Assembly (NCBI GenBank): GCA_025464995.1
Contig: JAODMO010000006.1
Span: forward strand, 1 to 64,000
Direction of reading: 5' to 3'
Origin: Microbacteriaceae bacterium
GTDB taxonomy: Bacteria > Actinomycetota > Actinomycetes > Actinomycetales > Microbacteriaceae
Length of the DNA: 64,000 nucleotides
The notes beneath the pieces were generated by a model. That model was not told the origin of the DNA and made no database searches. It worked only from the letters and a program-made list of their open reading frames with translations. Of the stretch, positions 26,945 through 35,963 are shown one piece after another; positions within the stretch are counted from its first letter, which is position 1; each line of letters begins with the position of its first letter. Position numbers and translations under genes: made by a program.

Positions 26945-27030
26945 AACTCCTCCAGGAGCGTTCTTCTTGGTTCCGATTGTCGGAACCTTGCCGACAAGCC
27001 CGAGTGGGCCTGCCAGTTCCCGCTAAGGGT
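26945..27030 (-). promoter_or_regulatory. cspA 5' leader with alternative hairpins
   Basis: In the message (minus strand) TTGTCGG-CAAGGTT-CCGACAA can form a 7-bp stem (plus 26977-26997), while GGTTCCGA-CAA-TCGGAACC can form an 8-bp stem (plus 26969-26987). They share CCGACAA and cannot coexist. Nearer the start codon, CTCC-TGGA-GGAG can hide the ribosome binding site. A possible -10 is TATACC near 27029. This resembles the temperature-dependent alternative folds known for the E. coli cspA leader. Confidence 0.6.
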
Positions 27031-27095
27031 ATATGAGTTCTTGGGCAGAATGGGGGAAATCTGGCAAAACTCGATGAGAAAAGTTTCGGAGCGGG

Positions 27096-30000
27096 TCAGC
27101 GGAAGTCGCGCGAGCTCGTCTGCTGGCCGAGGGTGAGAGCCTCGATGCGGTCGGCGACGAGGTTGATGACCCCTTCGTCGGAACGCTCGAGGATGCCCCG
27201 CACGATCATCGCCGGGGCCTCCCGCGCGACGCGTCGGTAGCGGCTCCAGACGCCCACCGAGCAGATGACGTTGAGCAGGCCCGTCTCGTCTTCGAGGTTG
27301 ACGAAGGTGATGCCGCTCGCGGTCGCCGGTCGCTGGCGGTGCGTCACAACTCCCGCGACCTCGATGCGGCGGCCCGACTCCGCCGTGAGCAGCGAGCCGG
27401 CCGAGAACACCCCGCGGGCGTCGAGCTGCGACCGAACGTGACGGATGGGGTGGTCGTTGGTCGAGATGCCCGTGGCCCACAGGTCGGAGCTGAGCTGCTC
27501 TGCCTCGGTCGGCATCGCGAACAGCGGTGGTTGCACCGTGACGGTCGACTCGGGGAGGAACTCGGCGCGATCCTGGGCCGCGCTGCCCGCGGTCCACAGG
27601 GCCTCGCGCTGGCCGAGCCCGAGGGAGTCGAAGGCGCCGGCCGCCGCGAGCATCTCGAGCTGGGCGGTCGTGACGCCGACGCGGCGCACGAGGTCGGACA
27701 TGGTGGTGAAGTCGCCGCCTCGCTCGCGTTCGGCGACGATGCGTTCGGCGAGGGGCGTGCCGATGCCCTTCACCTCGTCGAGGCCGAGGCGCACCGCGAA
27801 GGCACCGTCGCGACGGTGGGCGGAGAAGTCGAGCGGGATGCTGCGGTCGAAGAGGGGCACGGGCGGCTGGTGCGGGTCGAGGCAGGAGTCGGAGCCCGTG
27901 GCGCGCGCCTCGACAGGCTCGCCTCCTTCATGCAGCAGCTCGAGCCCCGCCATCACCCCGGAACGCAGGATGTCGGGACGCAGCACCCGCACGCCGTGTC
28001 GCCTGGCATCCGCGACGAGGCTCTGCGGCGAGTAGAAGCCCATCGGCTGCGCCCGCAACAGCGAGGCGAGGAAGGCGGCGGGGTAGTGCAGCTTCATCCA
28101 CGCGCTCGCGTAGACGAGCAGCGCGAAGCTCAGCGAGTGGCTCTCGGCGAATCCGAAGCTCGCGAACGCCTGGATCTTGCCGTAGATCTCGTCGGCGACG
28201 GCACCCGTGATGCCGTTGCCCGCCATGCCGATGTAGAGCTTCTCGCGCAGCGACTCGATGCGCTCGATGCCCCGCTTGGAACCCATGGCCCGACGCAGCA
28301 GGTCGGCGTCCTCCCCGGTGCATCCGCCGACCGCCATCGCGACCTGCATGAGCTGCTCCTGGAAGACAGGCACCCCGAGGGTGCGCTCGAGCGGCCCTTT
28401 GAGCTTGGGGTGGAGGTAGGTGACCGGTTCGGTGCCGAGCTTGCGCCGTACGAACGGATGCACCGCGCCGCCCTGGATCGGACCGGGGCGCACGAGGGCG
28501 ATCTCGACGACGAGGTCGTAGAAGCGGCGCGGCTGCAGTCGGGGGAGCAGGCCCATCTGGGCGCGTGACTCGACCTGGAACACCCCGACGGCGTCGGCGC
28601 GGCAGAGCATGTCGTAGACCCCCGCCTCCTCCTTCGGGATCTCGTCGAGCCCGATGTGCTCGCCGAGCGAGTCGCGCACGATGTCGAAGCCGTGCTGCAG
28701 TGCGGAGAGCATGCCGAGGCCGAGCAGGTCGAACTTCACGAGCCCCATCCACGCGCAGTCCTCCTTGTCCCACTGCACGACGGTGCGGCCCTCCATGCGC
28801 CCGCGCTCGATCGGCACGACCTCGCCCACGGGCCGGTCGGTGAGCACCATGCCTCCCGAGTGGATACCCATGTGCCGGGGGAACTTCATCACCTCGAGCG
28901 CGAGCTCGACGACGGCGTCGGGGATGTCGTGCTCCTCGCTCGAGGTGAGGGCCCCATGCCGCTCGACCTGCTTCGACCAGGCGTCCTGTTGCCCCGGACT
29001 GTGCCCGAGCGCCTTCGCCATGTCGCGCACCGCGAACTTCGGCCGGTACTGGATGACGTTGGCGACCTGCGCGGCGTTGAGTCTGCCGTACTTCGCATAG
29101 ACCCACTGAATGACCTCCTCGCGACGGTCGGAGTCGAAGTCGACGTCGATGTCGGGCTCCTCGTCGCGCATGCTCGAGAGGAAACGCTCGAAGGGCAGCT
29201 TGTAGAAGATCGGATCGACGGCGGTGATCATGAGCAGGTAGCAGACGGCCGAGTTGGCAGCCGAGCCGCGGCCCTGGCACAGGATGCCGCGGCTGCGCGC
29301 GAAGGCGACGATGTCGTGCACGATCAGGAAGTAGCCGGGGAAGTCCTTCTGCTCGATCACCGCGAGCTCGCGCTCGATGCGCGCGCGGTTGTCTTCGGTC
29401 AGCTCGAGTCCGCGCTTGTCGACGCCCCGCCAGACGAGCTCGCGTAGCCAGCTCATCGGCGTGTGGCCCTCGGGAACCTCCTGTCTCGGCAGCCCGGGCT
29501 TGGCCCGCCGCAGCTCGAAGCTGAGGTCGTCGGCGACTTCGACGGTGCGCTCGACGGCGCCGGGGTAGCGTGCGAACCTCGCCGCCATCTCCGCCCCCGA
29601 GCGCAGGTGTGCCGAACCGGATGCCGGCAGCCAGGCGTCCATCTCGTCGAGGCTGCGGCGCGCACGGACGGCGGCGATGGCGGTCGCGAGGTGGTGCTGG
29701 GCGGGGGTGGCGAAGTGCACGTTGCCGGTTGCCACCACGCCGAGCCCGCGTGTCGCCGCGATGGCGGCCAGTGCGTCGTTGTGGGTGCTGTCGAGCGCGC
29801 CGCCCTGGTCGATCAGCTCGACGAGCACGTTGTCGCGGCCGAACCGGGCGACGAGGCGGTCGACCTCGGCCGCGGCATCCCCCTCCCGGTCACTGCGGTT
29901 GACACCCGCCGCGGTGAGGGCTGTGCGCACCGTGCCCTTTCGGCACCCGGTGAGGATCGTCCACTCGCCGGCGGCGCGGTCGGCGAGCTCGTCGAGGTCG

Positions 30001-30545
30001 TAGAGCGGGCGCCCCTTCTCGTCTCCCGTCAGCTGGCCGCTCGTGAGAGCCGACGCGAGCCGGTGGTATCCGCTCTTCTGGCGGGCGAGCACCACGAGAT
30101 GGGTGCCTTCCGGGTCGGCGATGCCGTTCTGCGGTGTGCGCAGGCCGAGGGAGAGTTCGGCGCCGAAGACGGTCGCCGCGGAGGTGGGGTCGTCGACCCT
30201 CGCCGCGCCCGCGGCCTCGGCGAGGCGCACGATTCCGTAGAGGCCGTCGTGATCGGTGAGCGCAAGGGCATGCAGTCCGAGGCGGTTTGCCTCCTCGACG
30301 AGGTGCTCGGGCGAGGAGGCGCCGTCGAGGAAGCTGAAGTTGGAGTGGGCGTGCAGCTCGGCGTAGGGCACGCGACCGGCGTCCGCGGTGCGCTCGACCC
30401 TCGGTGCGAGGTAGGCGTGGCGCTTCGCCGACCACGCAGGGCTGTCGCCGCCGTCGGCTCCCGTGGGCGGTGAACCCGGGCGTGACGCATCCGAGAGCCT
30501 GCGTTCGAACTCAGACCAGGGCACCGGGGGGTTGTTCCAGCCCAT
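27096..30545 (-). CDS. dnaE2: Error-prone DNA polymerase DnaE2
   Basis: A 1149-residue C-family polymerase of the DnaE2 type, which works with ImuA' and ImuB in SOS-induced translesion synthesis. The PHP domain begins with [20 protein letters not shown] (near residue 60); the catalytic Asp residues are in [16 protein letters not shown] (near 460), followed by [14 protein letters not shown] and the [10 protein letters not shown] region; an OB fold is near the end ([27 protein letters not shown]). Last gene of the imuA'-imuB-dnaE2 operon, 13 nt after imuB. Confidence 0.95.
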   Translation of the reverse strand: MGWNNPPVPWSEFERRLSDASRPGSPPTGADGGDSPAWSAKRHAYLAPRVERTADAGRVPYAELHAHSNFSFLDGASSPEHLVEEANRLGLHALALTDHDGLYGIVRLAEAAGAARVDDPTSAATVFGAELSLGLRTPQNGIADPEGTHLVVLARQKSGYHRLASALTSGQLTGDEKGRPLYDLDELADRAAGEWTILTGCRKGTVRTALTAAGVNRSDREGDAAAEVDRLVARFGRDNVLVELIDQGGALDSTHNDALAAIAATRGLGVVATGNVHFATPAQHHLATAIAAVRARRSLDEMDAWLPASGSAHLRSGAEMAARFARYPGAVERTVEVADDLSFELRRAKPGLPRQEVPEGHTPMSWLRELVWRGVDKRGLELTEDNRARIERELAVIEQKDFPGYFLIVHDIVAFARSRGILCQGRGSAANSAVCYLLMITAVDPIFYKLPFERFLSSMRDEEPDIDVDFDSDRREEVIQWVYAKYGRLNAAQVANVIQYRPKFAVRDMAKALGHSPGQQDAWSKQVERHGALTSSEEHDIPDAVVELALEVMKFPRHMGIHSGGMVLTDRPVGEVVPIERGRMEGRTVVQWDKEDCAWMGLVKFDLLGLGMLSALQHGFDIVRDSLGEHIGLDEIPKEEAGVYDMLCRADAVGVFQVESRAQMGLLPRLQPRRFYDLVVEIALVRPGPIQGGAVHPFVRRKLGTEPVTYLHPKLKGPLERTLGVPVFQEQLMQVAMAVGGCTGEDADLLRRAMGSKRGIERIESLREKLYIGMAGNGITGAVADEIYGKIQAFASFGFAESHSLSFALLVYASAWMKLHYPAAFLASLLRAQPMGFYSPQSLVADARRHGVRVLRPDILRSGVMAGLELLHEGGEPVEARATGSDSCLDPHQPPVPLFDRSIPLDFSAHRRDGAFAVRLGLDEVKGIGTPLAERIVAERERGGDFTTMSDLVRRVGVTTAQLEMLAAAGAFDSLGLGQREALWTAGSAAQDRAEFLPESTVTVQPPLFAMPTEAEQLSSDLWATGISTNDHPIRHVRSQLDARGVFSAGSLLTAESGRRIEVAGVVTHRQRPATASGITFVNLEDETGLLNVICSVGVWSRYRRVAREAPAMIVRGILERSDEGVINLVADRIEALTLGQQTSSRDFR

Positions 30546-30558
30546 CAGCTCGACTCCA

Positions 30559-32106
30559 TCAGTCGTACCTCGCCTCGGCGACCCAGTGCGCGCCCTGGCC
30601 GCGCCCGGCGTACACGAGCAGCCAGGCGATGCCGGCCTCGTCGACCACCTGGAACCGGCTCGCGCGCAGGCTCGTCTTCGCGTCCCACCAGCGTTCGTCG
30701 AGCGTCCACGGGCCGGCCCACGCGGTGACGCGCCGCATCCGGCCGCCCGACTCCGCGCTGAACTCGACCGGGGCCGCCGAGAGCACCCCCCGGTCGTCGA
30801 CGCTCACGACAGCACCGCCGGCGCCGAACACGTGCACCGGATGCCCCGCCGGAAACACCGTCGCGGGTGCGGGCTGCGGCAACTGGCCGGGCCACGGACG
30901 GGTATCGGGCGCGGGGGCGCGATCGCCCCACGCCACGAGCCGCGCGCGGTCGGAGAGGGTGCGACCGCCGCCGATCGCGGCCGTGAGCACTCCCTCATGG
31001 CCGAGCATGCCCTGCACCCGGGAGAGTCCGTGGTGGATGCGTTCGTCGGGCCCGCTGCCCCAGAGCCCCTCCTCGTGGTTGCCGATCGAGTCGACGTTCT
31101 CGGGTGTCACGGTGACGCGCGTGATGCCGGCGCTGAGCCCCGTCTCCGCTGCACCGCCCTGCAACTGCCAGCGCACCCGGTCGACGACCTCGCTCGCGGT
31201 GAACGACCGCGGGTGGAGCCAGCTGCGAACGGACGACTCCCCGGCATCCGAATCGATGTCGATGCGGATGCCAGTGCAGACGAGTCTCGCCGCGATGAGA
31301 CCGGCGATGAGGGCGTCGGCTATGGCGAGCACGCCGAAGGCCACCTGGTCGATGCGGTCGAGGGCCGGCTCGAAGTCGACGACCTGTTCGAGCTGCCGCG
31401 GAGGTACCCGGGGCGACACGAGCCGCGCGTCGAGACCACGGGCGAGCGTGTGGGCACGGAGGCCCGGCTCTCCGAAGCGGTCGCGCACATCGGCGGGGTC
31501 GAGCGCGGCGAAGCCGCCGAGTGTGCGGATGCCGAGCCGCTGCAGCAGCACGGCGAGCTGTGGCTCGCCGACGACCGAGAGCGGCAGCGGGTCGAGAAAC
31601 CGGGGCGAGTCGCCGGGAGGCACGATCTGCACGGGCGAGCCGCCGCGCCGCGCCGCCTGTTCCGCGGTGAACGGCCCGTCGGCGATTCCCACCCGTGCGC
31701 CCATGATGCCCAGGTCGGCGAGCACGCCGATGAGCGCGAGGGCCGCGGGCTTCTCTCCGCCGTAGTAGCGTGCCGGGCCGCGGGCACGGATCGCGAGGCT
31801 GCCGGGGCGCAGCAGCTGCACGCCGGGAGTCATCCGTTCGATCTCGGCGATGACCGGCTCGAAGACCCGGTTGTCGATGTCGGCATGGTGGGGCAACACG
31901 GTGAGTGCCGTACAGCGCGCTTGCGCCTCGCGCACCCTGATGCCCCGCGAGACGCCCTCGGCCCGGGCGCTGGCGGAACAGGCGAAGACGAGCCCCTTGT
32001 CGATGAGCGCGATCGGGGCATCGGCATCGAGGCCCAGCTCGCGCACCGCGGCGGTCACGGGCCAGTCGGGGCTCCACAGCACCATCGTGCGGGTCGCGGT
32101 GGTCAT
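30559..32106 (-). CDS. imuB: ImuB, catalytically inactive Y-family polymerase homologue
   Basis: A 515-residue Y-family-like protein. The site where active polymerases have DxDxFFA reads VLWSPDWPVTAAV, and the second carboxylate pair is missing, as usual for ImuB, which serves as an adaptor between DnaE2 and the beta clamp. Other Y-family blocks remain (ACSASARAEGVSRGIRVREAQARC and GIADGPFTAEQAAR; helix-hairpin-helix LGIRTLGGFAALDP). Its ATG overlaps the imuA' stop by 4 nt, and dnaE2 follows. Confidence 0.93.
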   Translation of the reverse strand: MTTATRTMVLWSPDWPVTAAVRELGLDADAPIALIDKGLVFACSASARAEGVSRGIRVREAQARCTALTVLPHHADIDNRVFEPVIAEIERMTPGVQLLRPGSLAIRARGPARYYGGEKPAALALIGVLADLGIMGARVGIADGPFTAEQAARRGGSPVQIVPPGDSPRFLDPLPLSVVGEPQLAVLLQRLGIRTLGGFAALDPADVRDRFGEPGLRAHTLARGLDARLVSPRVPPRQLEQVVDFEPALDRIDQVAFGVLAIADALIAGLIAARLVCTGIRIDIDSDAGESSVRSWLHPRSFTASEVVDRVRWQLQGGAAETGLSAGITRVTVTPENVDSIGNHEEGLWGSGPDERIHHGLSRVQGMLGHEGVLTAAIGGGRTLSDRARLVAWGDRAPAPDTRPWPGQLPQPAPATVFPAGHPVHVFGAGGAVVSVDDRGVLSAAPVEFSAESGGRMRRVTAWAGPWTLDERWWDAKTSLRASRFQVVDEAGIAWLLVYAGRGQGAHWVAEARYD

Positions 32107-32912
32107 CCCGTCGCCGCCCGTCGCTCGTGACGGGGTTCGGACTCACGGGGTGCGGATTCACGGGGTGCGGATTCGGGCGACGCGCCTCGTGCGTAGAGCG
32201 GCGTGACCTCCCGGAACTGCTCCTCCTGGTCGGGGAGCCACAACCGGGCGCTGCGTGGCCTGCCCCCAGTGCTCGTGACGGTGACCGTCGCCTGGCGCGC
32301 CTCGAGGTAGCCGTTGCCGTTGCCAATGCCGCTCCAGTCGCTCTGCGAGAGGGTCAGGATCGCTTCGCTCTGCGGCCAGGCTCCCAGCACGATGAGGGTC
32401 GAGCCGCGTTGGCGCAGGCGTGCCGCGAGCCGGGTGACGGCGCCGTCGCTCGCGCGCTTGGGGGGCCGGGCGACCACGACACCCATTACGTCGGCGATCG
32501 CCGAGGTGACGCCCAGCCACTGGTCGCCGGGATGCGGCACGAGCACGAGTCGATCGAGGTCTATGCCGAAGCGGGCGGCCGCCTCGATGCCGAACTCCGG
32601 AACGCCGACGACGCCGCACCACGACCCGGCGGCACTCGGACCGGCAAGGAGCGCCATGAGGAGGGTGGTCGAACCCACGACCGAGTAGACGGAACCCTCC
32701 TGCAGCCCGCCGCCGGGCAACAGGCGGGCGATGGCGGGATGGGTGGGGAGGCTGCGGGTGTCGAGCTTCGTCGACTGCATCGATCGGATGCGCGACTGAA
32801 GCTCGAGCACCTTCTGCGACTTGGCATCGGGTGCCGCATCCGCCCCCGCCCCTGCTTCGGCTCCAAGGCGCGCCGGAGCCACGGGGGAGAGGAGGGACAC
32901 TGCCGGGGGCAT
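32103..32912 (-). CDS. imuA': ImuA'-like RecA-fold accessory mutasome protein
   Basis: A 269-residue protein in the ImuA'/SulA-like position of the actinobacterial mutasome. Its RecA-like fold has a weak Walker region (GSVYSVVGSTTLLMALL) without a clear GKT, and a middle with LDRLVLVPHPGDQW and LIVLGAWPQSE. The C-terminus is a disordered tail with the repeat SAPRE. The track start at 32960 puts a LexA operator and promoter inside the gene; I place the start at ATG 32912 (MPPAVSLL), 6 nt after the -10 GAATAT, as a leaderless gene. Confidence 0.85.
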   Translation of the reverse strand: MPPAVSLLSPVAPARLGAEAGAGADAAPDAKSQKVLELQSRIRSMQSTKLDTRSLPTHPAIARLLPGGGLQEGSVYSVVGSTTLLMALLAGPSAAGSWCGVVGVPEFGIEAAARFGIDLDRLVLVPHPGDQWLGVTSAIADVMGVVVARPPKRASDGAVTRLAARLRQRGSTLIVLGAWPQSEAILTLSQSDWSGIGNGNGYLEARQATVTVTSTGGRPRSARLWLPDQEEQFREVTPLYARGASPESAPRESAPRESEPRHERRAATG

Positions 32913-32918
32913 CTCCTC

Positions 32919-32947
32919 ATATTCGAACATACGTTCGAATATGTCAA
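32919..32947 (-). promoter_or_regulatory. LexA-controlled leaderless promoter of imuA'-imuB-dnaE2
   Basis: On the minus strand: -35 TTGACA (32942-32947), exactly 17 nt, -10 GAATAT (32919-32924), then 6 nt GAGGAG and ATG. The spacer carries TCGAACGTATGTTCGA (32923-32938), a perfect match to the actinobacterial SOS box TCGAAC-n4-GTTCGA. LexA bound here would block the polymerase. Confidence 0.9.
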
Positions 32948-33066
32948 TTGCCACCGACATTGAGCGGCGTGTCGCAGACGAGCCCGTCGGGACGCAGAGG
33001 GACGCCTCCGAATCGTACCGCCTAGCTTCGTCTGCGTCCTTCCTGTCTCCTTCTCTCTGTTCTTCT

Positions 33067-33903
33067 CTAGCGAAGCGATCCGTCCGAACGGTTGTCCCTG
33101 GTGGAGCTGCCGTCGCCCTCGAGCTCGATCTCCTCCTTGCGCACCTGCTCGTTGACCTGCTGCTGCTCTGTCACCGTCTCCGTGCCGAGGCTCACCCGCT
33201 CCACGGGCACCGCCTCCTTGTCCACGATCACGCGCTCCTCGGTGAGCACGACCTCGTGCTCCTCTTCGCTTATCGCCGGTCCGTCGTAGGCGGCGTCGGC
33301 ATTGGCGTCGGTGATCGGTTCGCGCTCGAGACGCACCTCTTCATGGCTCACCGGCACGGTCACCGTCTGGTTCTCCGTGACGACGTGCTTGCGCAACCGG
33401 GCACGACCGCTCTCCACCTTCTCGGTACCGACGTGGAGCTGCTCCTCCGACCGCGTCATGGCCGAGTCGGTCGTCGGACCGGACGTGTCGTACCCGACCG
33501 ACGTGTCGGTACCGGTCGTGGCGCCCACACCGGCACCGGTGCCGTGGCCGCTGCTCGTGCCACCGCTCGTGTCGCTCACGCCAGTCTCCGTGCCGCCCAT
33601 GCCGTAGTAGGAGTACAGGGTGTTCTCCTCCTCGACGCTCAGGTCGGACTCGGGGCTGACCCGGGGGGCGTCCTTCACGAAATCCTTGTCGAAGTCCACG
33701 CGGAGGCCGCCGGAATCGGCGTTCGCACTGTTCAAGGGGACGAACGACTCCGACATGCCGAAGAGGCCGGTCTTCACGCTGACCCACGAGGGGGAACCCG
33801 TCGAGGTGTCCACGTAGACCTGGCCGACCGAGCCGATCTTGTCGCCGTTGCGGTCGATGACGTCGGCGCCGATGAGGGAGTCGAGGTTGGAGTTGTCGAT
33901 CAT
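33067..33903 (-). CDS. PRC-barrel and DUF2382 (YsnF/AvaK) stress protein
   Basis: A 278-residue protein. An N-terminal PRC barrel (LIGADVIDRNGDKIGSVGQVYVDTSTG, residues 9-90) is followed by a Gly/Thr/Ser-rich linker (about 115-165) and a C-terminal DUF2382/YsnF domain (LHVGTEKVESGRARLRKHVVTENQTVTVPVSHEEV). Such proteins are linked to desiccation and envelope stress in actinobacteria; the biochemical role is unknown. The real start is ATG 33903 with GAAAGG upstream; the 582-residue track ORF to 34815 overlaps the next gene out of frame. Confidence 0.88.
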   Translation of the reverse strand: MIDNSNLDSLIGADVIDRNGDKIGSVGQVYVDTSTGSPSWVSVKTGLFGMSESFVPLNSANADSGGLRVDFDKDFVKDAPRVSPESDLSVEEENTLYSYYGMGGTETGVSDTSGGTSSGHGTGAGVGATTGTDTSVGYDTSGPTTDSAMTRSEEQLHVGTEKVESGRARLRKHVVTENQTVTVPVSHEEVRLEREPITDANADAAYDGPAISEEEHEVVLTEERVIVDKEAVPVERVSLGTETVTEQQQVNEQVRKEEIELEGDGSSTRDNRSDGSLR

Positions 33904-33992
33904 GGTATTGCCTTTCGTGATCTTGCCCGCGAACCGGGTTGCTCGTGGGCGTGTGGGGGTGAAAGCCGTGGGGGTGGGAGGGTGGGAGCCGA

Positions 33993-34658
33993 TCACCGGC
34001 CGAGGCCGACGCGATCGACCTTGCGGTGGTACCGCATGCCGGCGAGACCGCCGAGTATCGCGCCGCCGAGGCTCACGACGAGAGCGAGGACCGCCGTGAT
34101 GATGCCGGCGGTCGTGAGACTGCCCTCGTCGATGGGCAGCCGTGGGAAGCCATTGAGGGCCGAGAGCACATCGAACTGGCTGCCGGCGATCGCCCCGATG
34201 ATCGCGACGACGATCGCGATGACGATGGCCCACAGCCACACCGCGAACCCCTGCTTGGCTCCGCTGAACCGCGCCATCCTGCCCGCGACGTACCCCCCGC
34301 AGTAGTAGGCGATGAGCAGCACGATGAGCACGAGTACGGCCCCGACGATGCCGATGGTGTCGGCGTTCTCCGCCGCGGCGCCTGCAGCGCCATCCGCCGT
34401 CCCGGTGTTTCCGAGGCCGATCGCGGCGCCGGTTCCGGCCACGAGAGCCGTGAGGAGAACAGTCGTTCCCATTGCCGTGAGCCAGCCGAAGAAGGCAGAG
34501 CCGAACTTGAAGCCGCCGAACTCCTCCTTCTCGCGAGCGACGACATTCTGCCGCACAGTGTTGCCGTTGCCGACGGGGTGCGAACCGGCGGGCTCCGCGG
34601 CAGCGCCTGTCGAATCGTTCCCGCCTCTGCGCGGGCCTGTCTCGGGTGAATCTGCCAT
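33993..34658 (-). CDS. Membrane protein of unknown function (TIGR-like small-GlyAla channel type)
   Basis: A 221-residue protein with a 60-residue polar N-terminus and four hydrophobic segments (AMGTTVLLTALVAGTGAAIGL; IGIVGAVLVLIVLLIAYYCGGYVAGRMAR; FAVWLWAIVIAIVVAIIGAIAGS; TAGIITAVLALVVSLGGAILGGLAG). It ends with a basic YHRKVDRVGLGR. I do not recognise the family. It is 89 nt upstream of the PRC-barrel gene on the same strand and may share its stress regulation. ATG 34658 has GGGAG 6 nt upstream. Confidence 0.75.
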   Translation of the reverse strand: MADSPETGPRRGGNDSTGAAAEPAGSHPVGNGNTVRQNVVAREKEEFGGFKFGSAFFGWLTAMGTTVLLTALVAGTGAAIGLGNTGTADGAAGAAAENADTIGIVGAVLVLIVLLIAYYCGGYVAGRMARFSGAKQGFAVWLWAIVIAIVVAIIGAIAGSQFDVLSALNGFPRLPIDEGSLTTAGIITAVLALVVSLGGAILGGLAGMRYHRKVDRVGLGR

Positions 34659-34997
34659 GACGGTCTCCCTTTTCACGCGTGGGGTTGTCGCAGCAGTAAA
34701 CGTGACGGTCGGCCCCCAAACAAGGGGTAAAGGAAACTTTTTCGCCGGGGTGAGAATGGAGAGGATCGGGATGCGTCCACCCGGAATGCCAGACGGGGGA
34801 GCGTGGCCGCGACATCCCTACGCGGACGGCGAGGACGTCGGAAACGCCGGTCGGCAGGCTCTCCGGCGGCGGCGTACCGGCGCCCTTCCTCCGGATGGAC
34901 CGGCTGATCGGTCATGCCCCATCGTTGCTCCGGCCCACACCCGGCTGTAGGAGATGTGGCGGACGGGATGTGGCCGAAACGGATGCTTCCGTCGGCT
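34659..34997. other. Intergenic region without convincing gene
   Basis: This 339-bp stretch lies upstream of the membrane protein and downstream of the HAD gene (both minus). A 65-codon plus-strand ORF (34756-34950) has GGGGTGAGA before its ATG, but its composition (Arg/Pro/Gly-rich) looks like shadow translation. The AT-richer part near 34720-34745 may hold the promoter for the membrane gene. Confidence 0.5.
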
Positions 34998-35936
34998 CTA
35001 GCGGCGGAGCCCCAGCTCGCGCGTCCAGTGCGCGAGGAAGGCCGCGCCGGCCTCATCGTGGATCAGGTCGCCCTCAGTGATGATGGCGTATGGACGGTTG
35101 AGGATTCCGTCGGCGGGGCGCACGTCGACGTGCGCGACGTCGTAGCCGGCCGAATGGAGATGGTCGGCCATGAGGTAGTCGCTTCGCGAATCGCCAACCG
35201 AGCGCCAGAGTCCGGGCAGCGGTCCGCTCGCCGCGAAGTACTCGAGCGCCCGCTCGGCGCCGCGATCCTTGTCGAGCAGCACCGATTCGATGTCGGTCGA
35301 GATGATGGTGGGGTCGAGGCGGAACGGCACGTGGCCCGCGGCATCCGGTGTCTCGCGTTCGCCGTGACGCACACCGAGCCCGTGCCTGGCGACCACCGCG
35401 AACGAGGCGTCGTTGAAGTGCCGCTGCGCCTCGACGTACAGCTCGTGCGAGACGTCGGTGCGCTGCTCGACCGAGATCATGGCGCGCTTCGTCTCGTCAT
35501 AGAACATCGAGTCGGAGAAATCGGATGCCACGAGGGCACGGATCTCGTCGGCGACGGCACGCGGCAGCGCGACGCTCTCGTCGACGACGACCTCGCCGAG
35601 TCCGGCAGGCGTCACCGGCGCCCAGGATGCGCCCTTCTCGAAGACGCCGAACATCCGGCTGCCCGCCGTCGCGAGGGCGTCGGCGAGACCCGCGGCGATC
35701 AGCGGAGCGATGACCTCGTCGCGGATGAAGGCGTCGGAGCGCCCGGTGATGAAGGCGATCGGAACCCCGGCCCCGGTGAGCAGCACGAGGTCGTCGATGA
35801 TGCTCGGGATGGCGATGCGGCGGCTCACGGGGCTCGCGATGGGACCATCGACGTCGAAGAGGAGCCCGAGCGCGGCGGGCGCGGCGGAGGACACGGTCGT
35901 GGGGGAGACGTTAGTGGTCACGCCCCATTCTCGCAT
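34998..35936 (-). CDS. HAD superfamily hydrolase
   Basis: A 312-residue HAD-like phosphatase. Motif I is LLFDVDGPIASPVSRR, motif II AFITGRSDAF, and motif IV SVGDSRSDYLMADHL. The cap between motifs II and III resembles Cof-type/sucrose-phosphatase-like proteins. Substrate unknown. The start could be ATG 35936 or GTG 35921 (VTTNVSPTT); neither has a strong ribosome binding site. Confidence 0.82.
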   Translation of the reverse strand: MREWGVTTNVSPTTVSSAAPAALGLLFDVDGPIASPVSRRIAIPSIIDDLVLLTGAGVPIAFITGRSDAFIRDEVIAPLIAAGLADALATAGSRMFGVFEKGASWAPVTPAGLGEVVVDESVALPRAVADEIRALVASDFSDSMFYDETKRAMISVEQRTDVSHELYVEAQRHFNDASFAVVARHGLGVRHGERETPDAAGHVPFRLDPTIISTDIESVLLDKDRGAERALEYFAASGPLPGLWRSVGDSRSDYLMADHLHSAGYDVAHVDVRPADGILNRPYAIITEGDLIHDEAGAAFLAHWTRELGLRR

Positions 35937-35963
35937 CGCAGCCCCGGCAGGCCCAGCACCGCG

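Noticed and set aside
30559-32106. Loss of catalytic carboxylates in the Y-family protein as a defect
   Set aside because: ImuB proteins normally lack these residues and serve as adaptors, so this is expected.
30463-32130. 555-residue plus-strand ORF opposite imuB
   Set aside because: No recognisable motif, composition of antisense translation, and it opposes a clear imuB.
34756-34950. 65-codon plus-strand ORF
   Set aside because: A possible ribosome binding site precedes it, but the Arg/Pro/Gly-rich product looks like chance translation of GC-rich DNA.
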